Source of the DNA: an uncultured Muribaculaceae bacterium
GTDB taxonomy: Bacteria > Bacteroidota > Bacteroidia > Bacteroidales > Muribaculaceae
Direction of reading: 5' to 3'
Length of the DNA stretch: 18,078 nucleotides
NCBI GenBank assembly: GCA_910578385.1
Contig: CAJTQV010000019.1
Coordinates: forward strand, 1 to 18,078
Shown here: positions 7,318 through 13,488 of the stretch, piece by piece
How positions within the stretch are numbered: position 1 is the first letter of the stretch
How the letters are laid out: every line of letters begins with the position of its first letter
Translations under genes and position numbers: made by a program
The notes under the pieces: generated by a model
Database searches by the model: none
Told to the model about the DNA's origin: nothing
The model's input: the letters and a program-made list of their open reading frames with translations, nothing else

Positions 7318-7331
7318 CCCCCGCCAAAACC

Positions 7332-7467
7332 CTATTCCCGGCTAACCAGATTGCAGAAGTCATCAAAAAGCAAGTGGTATTCGCTGCCCTTCTTTTCACC
7401 CAAGGAATGTAGTGCAGCCCGAACAGACAACTGCAAACAACACGATTAGGCTATATAGATGTTTCAT
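7332..7467 (-). pseudogene. Frameshifted lipoprotein-like ORF
   Basis: An ATG at 7467 overlaps the last codons of the transposase and opens MKHLYSLIVLFAVVCSGC, followed by TTFLG and a stop at 7396. This looks like a lipoprotein signal peptide with a lipobox Cys at residue 18. A one-base shift at the CTTGGGTG stretch would continue it as GEKKGSEYHLLFDDFCNLVSRE to a stop at 7332. I read it as the broken start of a lipoprotein gene, or a very small lipoprotein. I do not recognise a family. Confidence 0.4.
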
Positions 7468-8047
7468 ATTGATTATTTTGACAAAACCGATCTGTATCCC
7501 ACCGCTGTGGATTTGTCCGGATATATTCCGCAATAAAATCATATGCACGCTGATTACGAATTATGTGGTCATGAAAATTTGCCTGCCATGCGAATGCGAT
7601 TTCGCGTTGGTTCGCATATCTTTTGACCGCAGATTTAATTCCTCCTATGACTGCTGACAAACGGGCGTTGTGGTGATTGCGGGCGGTAAAGTTGTCTGAT
7701 TCTTCAGGATGTCTGGGCGGAAGGAGGCAGCCTGGGTTGGGTAATGGGGCGGATACTGGTGGGGTACCGGGGGCCGCGGCATGCCGCGACCCTACAGGGG
7801 ACCGGGATATGCTGATGATGGCGTGGAAATGGTTGGGCATGACTGTGTGACAATCCACTTTGACATCATTATAATGCTTGTAGCATTGTTCAATGGTGCG
7901 GGATAATACGGAGCCAAGTTCAGTGTGTAAAATTTCTCCGCCTATGATTTTACCGAAAAAGTTTTGACGGTTTGCAGTCACTACCGTCACAAAATATACT
8001 CCTCCGTTATAGTCATGCCACTTGGCACGCGGGTATTTCCTGTCCAT
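7451..8047 (-). CDS. REP-associated tyrosine transposase (RAYT, Y1 HUH family)
   Basis: This is a single-domain HUH nuclease of the Y1 transposase/RAYT group, 198 residues. The fold start GGVYFVTVVTANRQNFFGKI (15-34) is typical. The metal-binding HUH motif is VMPNHFHAIIS (H73, H75). The probable nucleophile is Y144 in IKSAVKRYANQ, followed by the family block FAWQANFHDHIIRN (152-165) and IAEYIRTNPQRW (172-183). All key residues are present, so it may be active. Between the HUH motif and the Tyr helix, residues 85-93 are encoded by a REP palindrome and lie in a Pro-rich stretch (84-118) that looks inserted. A strong Shine-Dalgarno and repeat copy C lie upstream. REP copies flank the gene on both sides. 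Confidence 0.9.
   Translation of the reverse strand: MDRKYPRAKWHDYNGGVYFVTVVTANRQNFFGKIIGGEILHTELGSVLSRTIEQCYKHYNDVKVDCHTVMPNHFHAIISISRSPVGSRHAAAPGTPPVSAPLPNPGCLLPPRHPEESDNFTARNHHNARLSAVIGGIKSAVKRYANQREIAFAWQANFHDHIIRNQRAYDFIAEYIRTNPQRWDTDRFCQNNQYETSI
7771..7795 (-). repeat. REP palindrome copy 2, inside the transposase frame
   Basis: On the minus strand GTAG (7795-7792) stands at the foot of a 22-nt palindrome (7792-7771). Its arms are GGGTCGCGGC and GCCGCGGCCC around AT, with a single T:G mismatch. It is identical to copies 3 and 4. It is read in frame as VGSRHAAAP within the RAYT protein. Confidence 0.85.
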
Positions 8048-8053
8048 CTATAT

Positions 8054-8061
8054 CCCTCCTT
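8054..8061 (-). promoter_or_regulatory. Strong Shine-Dalgarno of the RAYT gene
   Basis: AAGGAGGG stands 6 nt before the transposase ATG on the minus strand. Such strong matches are uncommon in Bacteroidota. It supports the start at 8047. Confidence 0.7.
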
Positions 8062-8083
8062 GATTGATTAAACATATCCGGCA

Positions 8084-8120
8084 CAAATATAATGATTTTT
8101 AATGAGAAACAATGCATATG
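8084..8120 (-). promoter_or_regulatory. 37-bp promoter-bearing repeat, copy C
   Basis: This is the third copy. On the minus strand it shows ATTG (8113-8110), an 18-nt spacer and TATATTTG (8091-8084). The predicted start near 8078 gives the RAYT gene a short leader of about 30 nt containing its Shine-Dalgarno. This is the best placed of the three copies as a working promoter. Confidence 0.7.
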
Positions 8121-8138
8121 GATGCGAAAACCGCCCCT

Positions 8139-8163
8139 GTAGGGTCGCGGCATGCCGCGGCCC
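8139..8163 (+). repeat. REP palindrome copy 3
   Basis: GTAG (8139-8142) precedes and overlaps a 22-nt palindrome (8142-8163) identical to copies 2 and 4. It faces copy 4, which is on the opposite strand, and lies 18 bp beyond repeat copy C. Confidence 0.85.
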
Positions 8164-8240
8164 ACCGTCCGCCCACCGTCCGCCACCTTCCAACCCACCC
8201 ACCGTCCACTCACCTCCATCCACCGTCCAACACCAACCGT
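8162..8240 (+). repeat. C-rich degenerate repeat of CCACCGTCC
   Basis: After REP copy 3 the plus strand is strongly C-rich and G-poor. The nonamer CCACCGTCC recurs about four times with irregular spacing. The minus strand is correspondingly G-rich (GGACGGTGG units). Confidence 0.6.
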
Positions 8241-8262
8241 CAGAATAATATTTGTGTAAAAA

Positions 8263-8293
8263 GCGGGATTGCGTCGTCGAGACGCAATCCCGC
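8263..8293 (-). terminator. Hairpin with U-tract, likely terminator
   Basis: There is a perfect 13-bp stem (8263-8275 with 8281-8293) and a 5-nt loop. On the minus strand TTTTT follows directly. It could end transcription of the CoA-transferase operon, whose stop codon is about 200 bp upstream. Confidence 0.6.
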
Positions 8294-8311
8294 AAAAATA
8301 TTACTCGTAAG

Positions 8312-8338
8312 CAATCCGCCCATTGGTTGGGCGGATTG
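8312..8338. repeat. Second hairpin between REP copies 3 and 4
   Basis: There is an 11-bp perfect stem (8312-8322 with 8328-8338) and a 5-nt loop. On the plus strand TATTTT follows, so it may act as a weak plus-strand terminator. Its sequence is unrelated to the REP palindrome. Confidence 0.5.
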
Positions 8339-8350
8339 TATTTTGGGTAC

Positions 8351-8436
8351 GACACGGGGACGACACGGGGACACATGCGAATCCGGACGGGGACAGACGT
8401 GAATCCGGACGGGGACAGACGTGAATCCGGACGGGG
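8351..8436 (+). repeat. Two short tandem repeats next to REP copy 4
   Basis: GACACGGGGAC is present twice head to tail (8351-8372). A 22-bp unit follows in about 2.7 copies (8377-8398, 8399-8420, partial 8421-8436), differing at one base between the first two. The two units share the ACGGGGAC core. The array ends in a G-run that leads straight into REP copy 4. Confidence 0.8.
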
Positions 8437-8461
8437 GGGCCGCGGCATGCCGCGACCCTAC
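8437..8461 (-). repeat. REP palindrome copy 4
   Basis: On the minus strand GTAG (8461-8458) stands at the foot of the 22-nt palindrome (8458-8437), identical to copies 2 and 3. It lies 31 bp downstream of the CoA-transferase stop. Confidence 0.85.
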
Positions 8462-8492
8462 ATAATGCGTTGTTTCGGTGTCGGACGGGTTG

Positions 8493-9803
8493 CTATTTCA
8501 GGCGCAGGTAGGCGTAGCCGAAGCGTTCGGCGGCGGCGCGGTCGAGCTCCTCGCGGAACTGCGGCGCGGCTACCGAGATGAGCAGCTTGGCGCGCTCGGC
8601 CAGGGTCTTGCCCCGGAGGTCTACCGCCCCGTGCTCGGTCACTACGTAGTTGGTCTGGAAACGGGTGGTGACAACACCGGCTCCGGGTGTCAGCACGGGC
8701 TTGATCTTGTTGTGTCCCTTGTTGGTCGTGGAGAGCATGGCAAGGAACGACAGACCTCCCTCCGACAGCGACGATCCGTAGACGAAGTCATGCTGTCCCC
8801 CTACTCCTGAGAAAATCTTCGTGCCGATAGAGTCGGCGCAGATCTGACCCGTGAGGTCTATCTCAAGGCATGAGTTGATTGACATCACTTTCGGATTCTG
8901 CGCTATGACGTAGGGGTTGTTGGTCCATGCCACGTCGCGGAAGATGATGTCGGGATTGCCGTCCATGTAGTCGTAGAGATGGCGCGAGCCGAGTGCGAGC
9001 GATGCCACCGACTTTCCGGGAAGCACTTTCTTGAGCGAGTTGTCAATCACCCCGCTTTCGAGCAGCGGCAGCACGCCGTCGGTCATGGCCTCGGTGTGAA
9101 GTCCGAGGTGCTTGTGGCCTGACAATGCGCGTACCACGGCGTTGGGTATGCCGCCCACGCCAATCTGGATTGTGGCGCCGTCGGGTATGCGGTCGGCGAT
9201 ATACTGGCCTATGCGGACCTCGGCCTCGGTCGGCTCCGGAGTGGGAACCTCAACCAGCGGCGTGTCGCACCGCACGCAAGCGTCAATCTTCGAGATATGC
9301 ACCGTCGGGTCGCCATATGAGAACGGCATGTTCGGGTTAATCTGCGCGATGAGGCGGTCGGCCGATTCAACGGCCGAGCAAGCCACGTCGCCCGATACGC
9401 CGAAGCTGACCAGTCCATCCTCGTTGGGCATGGAGCAGTTCAGCAGCACCACGTCCACGCGCCACGTGCCGTCGCGTATCAACGCCGGCACCTGACCCAG
9501 GAAACGGGGGGTCATCGAACCGTAGCCCTCGTTGATCCAGCGGCGGAAACCGTTGTTGACGAAGAACGAGTTGACCAGGAACGTGTCCTTGAACTCCGGG
9601 CGGCAGAGCGGAGACTCGCCACGGCATACTCCGAAACCTGTTATGACGGTCACGTTGCTCAGCTCATGGCCACGGTCGGCGAGAGCCTGTTCGAGCAACT
9701 CGGGTGTGGAGGTCGAGCCTTGCAGATACACATGATCGCCGCTCTCTATGAGTTTCACAGCCTCGGCAGCCGAGACGTAGTTGATATTATGGTCTGTTTT
9801 CAT
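8493..9803 (-). CDS. Acetyl-CoA hydrolase/CoA-transferase family protein
   Basis: This is a family I CoA-transferase related to 4-hydroxybutyrate and butyryl-CoA:acetate CoA-transferases (436 residues). It moves CoA from an acyl-CoA to acetate or another acid. Motifs include GGIPNAV (217-223), LHTEAMTDG (235-243) with the predicted catalytic Glu E238, and GVGGQHDFVYGSSLSEGG (333-350). Its ATG overlaps the aminotransferase stop (ATGA), so the two are coupled. In this operon the likely substrate is the arylacetyl- or acyl-CoA made by the IorAB enzyme, with acetyl-CoA as the useful product. Annotation as a simple 4-hydroxybutyrate enzyme would ignore the context. Confidence 0.9.
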   Translation of the reverse strand: MKTDHNINYVSAAEAVKLIESGDHVYLQGSTSTPELLEQALADRGHELSNVTVITGFGVCRGESPLCRPEFKDTFLVNSFFVNNGFRRWINEGYGSMTPRFLGQVPALIRDGTWRVDVVLLNCSMPNEDGLVSFGVSGDVACSAVESADRLIAQINPNMPFSYGDPTVHISKIDACVRCDTPLVEVPTPEPTEAEVRIGQYIADRIPDGATIQIGVGGIPNAVVRALSGHKHLGLHTEAMTDGVLPLLESGVIDNSLKKVLPGKSVASLALGSRHLYDYMDGNPDIIFRDVAWTNNPYVIAQNPKVMSINSCLEIDLTGQICADSIGTKIFSGVGGQHDFVYGSSLSEGGLSFLAMLSTTNKGHNKIKPVLTPGAGVVTTRFQTNYVVTEHGAVDLRGKTLAERAKLLISVAAPQFREELDRAAAERFGYAYLRLK

Positions 9804-11110
9804 CGGGTATGGTCTTCATTGAATTTCTTGAGGAAGCGTTCCAGACGAGCGAACGACTCGTCATCGGGTATCATCGACACGCAGGCGCGGATACCCTCCT
9901 GCTCGGAACCGGTCGATACGAGCGCGATCGACGACACTCCGTAGCGGATAAGTTCCTCCTGAAGCTGTGTGCCGGTCATGCCGGGATAGCCGATGGTGAA
10001 GAAGAAACCATCGGCGATAGGACGGTCGCCATCCATGTCGTAGACGATGTTGAAGCCGTTGTCGGTGAAGATCTTCTTCACAATCTCGGCGCGGCGGCCA
10101 TATTCCGAGCAATGCTCGATGAATTTCAGCTCGCCGCGTGCGGCTGCGGCAAGCATCGCCGCCATACCGTGCTGTGCGGAGTGGGAAGTACCCGACGAAG
10201 CGCAGTAGAGCACGCCGAATATATAGGCGTCGCCAAACGCGGGCATCTCGTAGAACTTCTCGAAGAACTCATACTTGCGGTCGAACACCTCGGGTCCGAT
10301 GCAGACGAGTGCTATGCGCTGGCCGGCGTAGCTGAATATCTTCGAGCCGGAGAGCATGAGTATGTAGTTGTCGGTATAACGCGCCACTGTCGAGCCATAG
10401 GGAGGCTCGCCCGGCTTGCTGATGTCCTGACGGAAGTCCATGCCGAAGTATGCGAGGTCCTCAAGCACGATGCAGTCGTACTTCGTGGCGAGACGGCCGA
10501 TAATCTCCAGCTCCTCCTCGGTGAGGTTGGTCCACGCCGGGTTGTTGGGGTTGCTGTAGAGAAGGCCGGTTATGTTGCCTTCCGAGAGGATTGACTCAAG
10601 TTTCGCCTCAAGGGCTTTGCCACGGTACTGGTAGATGTCGAACTGCTCCGACTTTATGCCGAGCACCTTGGCCTGGGTGATGTGGGCCGGGAATCCGGGG
10701 TTGAGAAACAGCATGGTGTCCTTCTCCTTGAGGCGCTGCGCCAGAAGAAGCTGGAGAGTGAAACTGCCCTGCATCGAGCCGACTGTCGGAATAATGCAGC
10801 GGCCCGGCATGTCGATGTCGAGGAACGCCTTGATGAATTCCGAACCGGCCTGCTTCAGTTCCGGGATACCCTGGATGGCGGGATATTTGTTGGCAACACC
10901 GCGTTCGAGGGCCTTGATTTCGGCGGCAACGCCCACATCCTCGGCCTTGAGTCCGGGATTACCGATTTCGAGGTGAACCATCGGTTCGCCGGCCTCGCGC
11001 TCTATCTCACCGGCGAGGGTGCAGATCTGGCGGATCGTGGCCGAACCGAGATCCATTATCATGAGACGCTTCACGACAGCGTCGAAAGTTTCTTTGCTTA
11101 TGGGGAACAT
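9800..11110 (-). CDS. PLP-dependent class I/II aminotransferase
   Basis: This is a fold-type I aminotransferase of 436 residues. Visible motifs are GNPG (50-53), YSNPNNPAWT (185-194), LEDLAYFG (216-223) with the PLP-ring Asp D218, the Schiff-base lysine K257 in SGSKIFSYAGQRI, and R408 in GIRACV for the substrate carboxylate. It sits between iorB and the CoA-transferase, so it probably turns an aromatic or branched amino acid into the 2-oxoacid used by IorAB. The amino acid itself cannot be read from sequence. It is separated from iorB by 141 bp holding a long hairpin and a tandem repeat, so it may be expressed at a different level from iorAB. Confidence 0.9.
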   Translation of the reverse strand: MFPISKETFDAVVKRLMIMDLGSATIRQICTLAGEIEREAGEPMVHLEIGNPGLKAEDVGVAAEIKALERGVANKYPAIQGIPELKQAGSEFIKAFLDIDMPGRCIIPTVGSMQGSFTLQLLLAQRLKEKDTMLFLNPGFPAHITQAKVLGIKSEQFDIYQYRGKALEAKLESILSEGNITGLLYSNPNNPAWTNLTEEELEIIGRLATKYDCIVLEDLAYFGMDFRQDISKPGEPPYGSTVARYTDNYILMLSGSKIFSYAGQRIALVCIGPEVFDRKYEFFEKFYEMPAFGDAYIFGVLYCASSGTSHSAQHGMAAMLAAAARGELKFIEHCSEYGRRAEIVKKIFTDNGFNIVYDMDGDRPIADGFFFTIGYPGMTGTQLQEELIRYGVSSIALVSTGSEQEGIRACVSMIPDDESFARLERFLKKFNEDHTR

Positions 11111-11133
11111 GGTTGTATTTAAGGTATAAAAGT

Positions 11134-11167
11134 ACAGTAAGGTACTATAAACAGTAAGGTACTATAA
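11134..11167. repeat. 17-bp perfect tandem repeat (two copies)
   Basis: ACAGTAAGGTACTATAA occurs twice head to tail (11134-11150 and 11151-11167), 24 bp upstream of the aminotransferase start. It may be a double operator or a slippage product. I see no TAnnTTTG box in it. Confidence 0.85.
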
Positions 11168-11184
11168 TGTGAGTAAAATAACGT

Positions 11185-11240
11185 CATATCATTCCCGCCC
11201 GGAAATTCCTTTGGCAAGGATTTCCGACGGGAATGATATG
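11185..11240 (-). terminator. Long intercistronic hairpin after iorB
   Basis: Arms 11185-11197 and 11228-11240 pair perfectly over 13 bp. The structure continues inward (11200-11205 with 11221-11226, and 11207-11211 with 11216-11220) with small bulges and a TGGC loop, about 24 bp in all. It begins 11 bp past the iorB stop and a modest T-rich stretch follows on the minus strand. It could be a leaky terminator or an mRNA-stabilising element. Confidence 0.6.
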
Positions 11241-11251
11241 TGTATGGTCAA

Positions 11252-11836
11252 TTACTTCTTCAGTTCGAGGGCGCGTTCGCGGCCGGCGCGGAATGCGGCG
11301 ATGTTGGCATCGACAATCTTCTCACCCTTGGGGAGGAAGAGGGCGCGGATAGCATCCTCTATCTTCTCGGGAGCGAGGTCTATGAAGGGTGATGCCGCGC
11401 CGAGCAGCACGAGGTTCGAGCTGCGGGCTGTGGCCACTTCCTTGGCAAGGGCCTCCATGTCGAAAGTGATGACACGCGGGCAGCGGGCCAGTTCCTCCTC
11501 TACCACCGACATCTCGGGATAGTTGTCGATGTTGACGAAGGGGAGCGAGTTTGTCACAATCCATCCCTTATCGGAAAGGAACGGAAGGTAACGCAGCGCC
11601 TCCATCGGTTCGAGCGACACGATGAGGTCGGCGCCTCCGAGAGGAATGAGGTCGGAGTGGATCGGGTCCGAGCTGAGACGGAGGTTCGACTGAACGTCAC
11701 CGCCGCGCTGGCTCATGCCATGCACCTCGGCCTGTTTGAGATAAAGGTTTTCGTTGAGTGCTGCGGCACCGAGTATTGTGGCGATTGTGAGAATGCCCTG
11801 TCCGCCGACACCGGCGAGTACTATATCAGATTTCAT
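11252..11836 (-). CDS. iorB: Indolepyruvate ferredoxin oxidoreductase beta subunit
   Basis: This is the small subunit of the 2-oxoacid:ferredoxin oxidoreductase, matching the pyruvate/ketoisovalerate oxidoreductase gamma-type domain (194 residues). Typical features are GVGGQGILT (9-17), the EVHGMSQRGGDVQSNLR block (37-53) and SNLVLLGAAS near 139-148. It follows iorA by 32 bp. Together the two subunits oxidise an aryl-2-oxoacid to an aryl-acetyl-CoA with reduction of ferredoxin. The length is typical of IorB. Confidence 0.93.
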   Translation of the reverse strand: MKSDIVLAGVGGQGILTIATILGAAALNENLYLKQAEVHGMSQRGGDVQSNLRLSSDPIHSDLIPLGGADLIVSLEPMEALRYLPFLSDKGWIVTNSLPFVNIDNYPEMSVVEEELARCPRVITFDMEALAKEVATARSSNLVLLGAASPFIDLAPEKIEDAIRALFLPKGEKIVDANIAAFRAGRERALELKK

Positions 11837-11868
11837 GTTTTTCCGGTTTTCCTGTGTTCCTTATTAGA

Positions 11869-13488
11869 TTATTTCTTGGATGCGTGACGGCGAGCGGTCT
11901 GTATACACTCGCGGCGTGATACTACCACCGAGAGTCCGGGATAGTCGATCTCCTCGCGGAAGAGGGCCATCATCTGGTCATGGTTCTTCGGCAGCGAGTC
12001 TATGGTGCGCACATGAGCGGGGTCGGCACCGAGTCCGAGGCAGATCTCCTCGATCTTGCCGGTGCCCTGCGAGTCCTGTCCACCGGTCATACCGGTGGTG
12101 AGGTTGTCGGAGATGATGACCAGTATGTTGCTGTTCTCGTTGATGGCGTCGAGCAGACCTGTCATGCCGCTGTGGGTGAAGGTCGAGTCGCCGATGATGG
12201 CCACGGCAGGATGCTGGCCGGCGTCAGCGGCACCCTTGGCCATGGTGATCGAGGCACCCATGTCAACGCATGTGTCGATGGCGTTGAAAGGTTTCAGGAA
12301 GCCGAGCGTGTAGCAGCCTATGTCGCCGAACACTTTCGGGTTCTCGTACATTTCGAGGGCGGCGTTGAGCGCACCGTACACGTCGCGGTGACCGCAACCC
12401 TGACAGAGCATCGGCGGACGCGGAGCCACAATCTCAGAAGCGGCGGGAACCTCGTTGTCGAGAATGCCTTCCACTCCGGGTATGGCGCGTGCCACAGCCT
12501 CGGCCACGAGGTCGGGGTTCAACTCGCCGTCGCGGATTACCGCGCCCGTGAGCTTGCCATGGATTTTCTTGCCGGTCTCGCAGAGGCCGCGGAGCTTCTG
12601 CTCGATGAAGGGCTGTCCCTCCTCGACCACGAGCAGTGCGTCGCACGAGTCGTAGAGACGGCGCAGCATCGCGTCGGGCAGGGGATACTGGCTGACCTTG
12701 ACAACGGGGAAGGGGCAGTTGCCGCCGAACGCCTCCATGAGGTAGTTGTAGGCGATACCGTTCACGATGATGCCGAGACGGTGGTCATGAGCCTCGGTGT
12801 ATGAGTTGAAGGGTGAGTTTTCAGAAGCCTTCACAAATTCTTTCTGGTCGGCGATGAGGGCACGGTTGCGCACCTTCGACATGGCGGGCATGAGCACCCA
12901 CTGCTTCGGGTTGGCCGGGTAGTGGATCTCATTCTCTGCGAGTGGCTCGTCGTGTGTCTCGACAACGGCACGCGAGTGGCTGAGACGGGTCACGAGGCGT
13001 GTCAGCACCGGAATGCCGAGACGCTCCGAGAGTTCGAAACCGTAGCGGGCCATATCATATGCCTCCTGCTGTGTGGAGGGTTCGAGGGCGGGAATCATTG
13101 CGAAATCGGCGTAGAAGCGCGAGTCCTGCTCATTCTGCGACGAGTGCATCGAGGGGTCGTCGGCTGCGATCACCAGCAGACCTCCGTTGGCTCCGGTCAT
13201 GGCCGAGTTCACAAACGGGTCGGCGGCGACATTCATTCCCACGTGCTTCATGGAAGTCATGGCGCGCTTTCCGCAGAACGACATGCCGAGAGCCTCCTCC
13301 ATGGCGGTCTTCTCGTTTGACGACCAATGGGAGTGGATCTTGCGCTCGCGGGCGAGCGGGTTCTTCTGTACGTACTCGAGAATTTCGGTTGACGGAGTTC
13401 CGGGATATGCGTAAGCACCTGAAAGTCCGGCATAGATTGCGCCGAGAGCAAGAGCCTCGTCACCAAGTAAGAGTTGTTTCGTTTTCAT
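11869..13488 (-). CDS. iorA: Indolepyruvate ferredoxin oxidoreductase alpha subunit
   Basis: This is the large, thiamine-diphosphate-binding subunit of indolepyruvate-type 2-oxoacid:ferredoxin oxidoreductase. The N-terminal pyrimidine-binding domain shows YAYPGTPSTEILEYV (26-40). The C-terminal domain shows PMLCQGCGHRD (359-369) and the TPP/Mg motif GDSTFTHSGMTGLLDAIN (433-450) with SDN at 460-462. The protein ends at 539 soon after SRRECIQ, where many IorA proteins continue into a ferredoxin-like domain with two 4Fe-4S motifs. That domain is absent here. It is the first gene of the operon iorA-iorB-aminotransferase-CoA-transferase and has a clear promoter. Confidence 0.93.
   Translation of the reverse strand: MKTKQLLLGDEALALGAIYAGLSGAYAYPGTPSTEILEYVQKNPLARERKIHSHWSSNEKTAMEEALGMSFCGKRAMTSMKHVGMNVAADPFVNSAMTGANGGLLVIAADDPSMHSSQNEQDSRFYADFAMIPALEPSTQQEAYDMARYGFELSERLGIPVLTRLVTRLSHSRAVVETHDEPLAENEIHYPANPKQWVLMPAMSKVRNRALIADQKEFVKASENSPFNSYTEAHDHRLGIIVNGIAYNYLMEAFGGNCPFPVVKVSQYPLPDAMLRRLYDSCDALLVVEEGQPFIEQKLRGLCETGKKIHGKLTGAVIRDGELNPDLVAEAVARAIPGVEGILDNEVPAASEIVAPRPPMLCQGCGHRDVYGALNAALEMYENPKVFGDIGCYTLGFLKPFNAIDTCVDMGASITMAKGAADAGQHPAVAIIGDSTFTHSGMTGLLDAINENSNILVIISDNLTTGMTGGQDSQGTGKIEEICLGLGADPAHVRTIDSLPKNHDQMMALFREEIDYPGLSVVVSRRECIQTARRHASKK

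Noticed and set aside
7166..7399. 77-codon minus-strand frame upstream of DUF3791
   Set aside because: It runs through promoter repeat copy B and has no family likeness; it is better explained as leader plus the frameshifted lipoprotein remnant.
8068..8448. Open frames on both strands across the REP region (for example 8112-8402 plus and 8068-8448 minus)
   Set aside because: They translate the REP palindrome, promoter repeat and C-rich repeats (giving peptides such as VGSRHAAA), so they are repeat translations and not genes.
8139..8461. CRISPR array
   Set aside because: The repeats are palindromes of irregular spacing and short tandem units, with no uniform spacers and no cas genes nearby.
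9809..10594. 261-codon open frame opposite the aminotransferase
   Set aside because: It is a shadow of the aminotransferase coding sequence with no domain of its own.
11980..12804. 274-codon open frame opposite iorA
   Set aside because: It is a shadow of the iorA coding sequence; no recognisable domain or start context.
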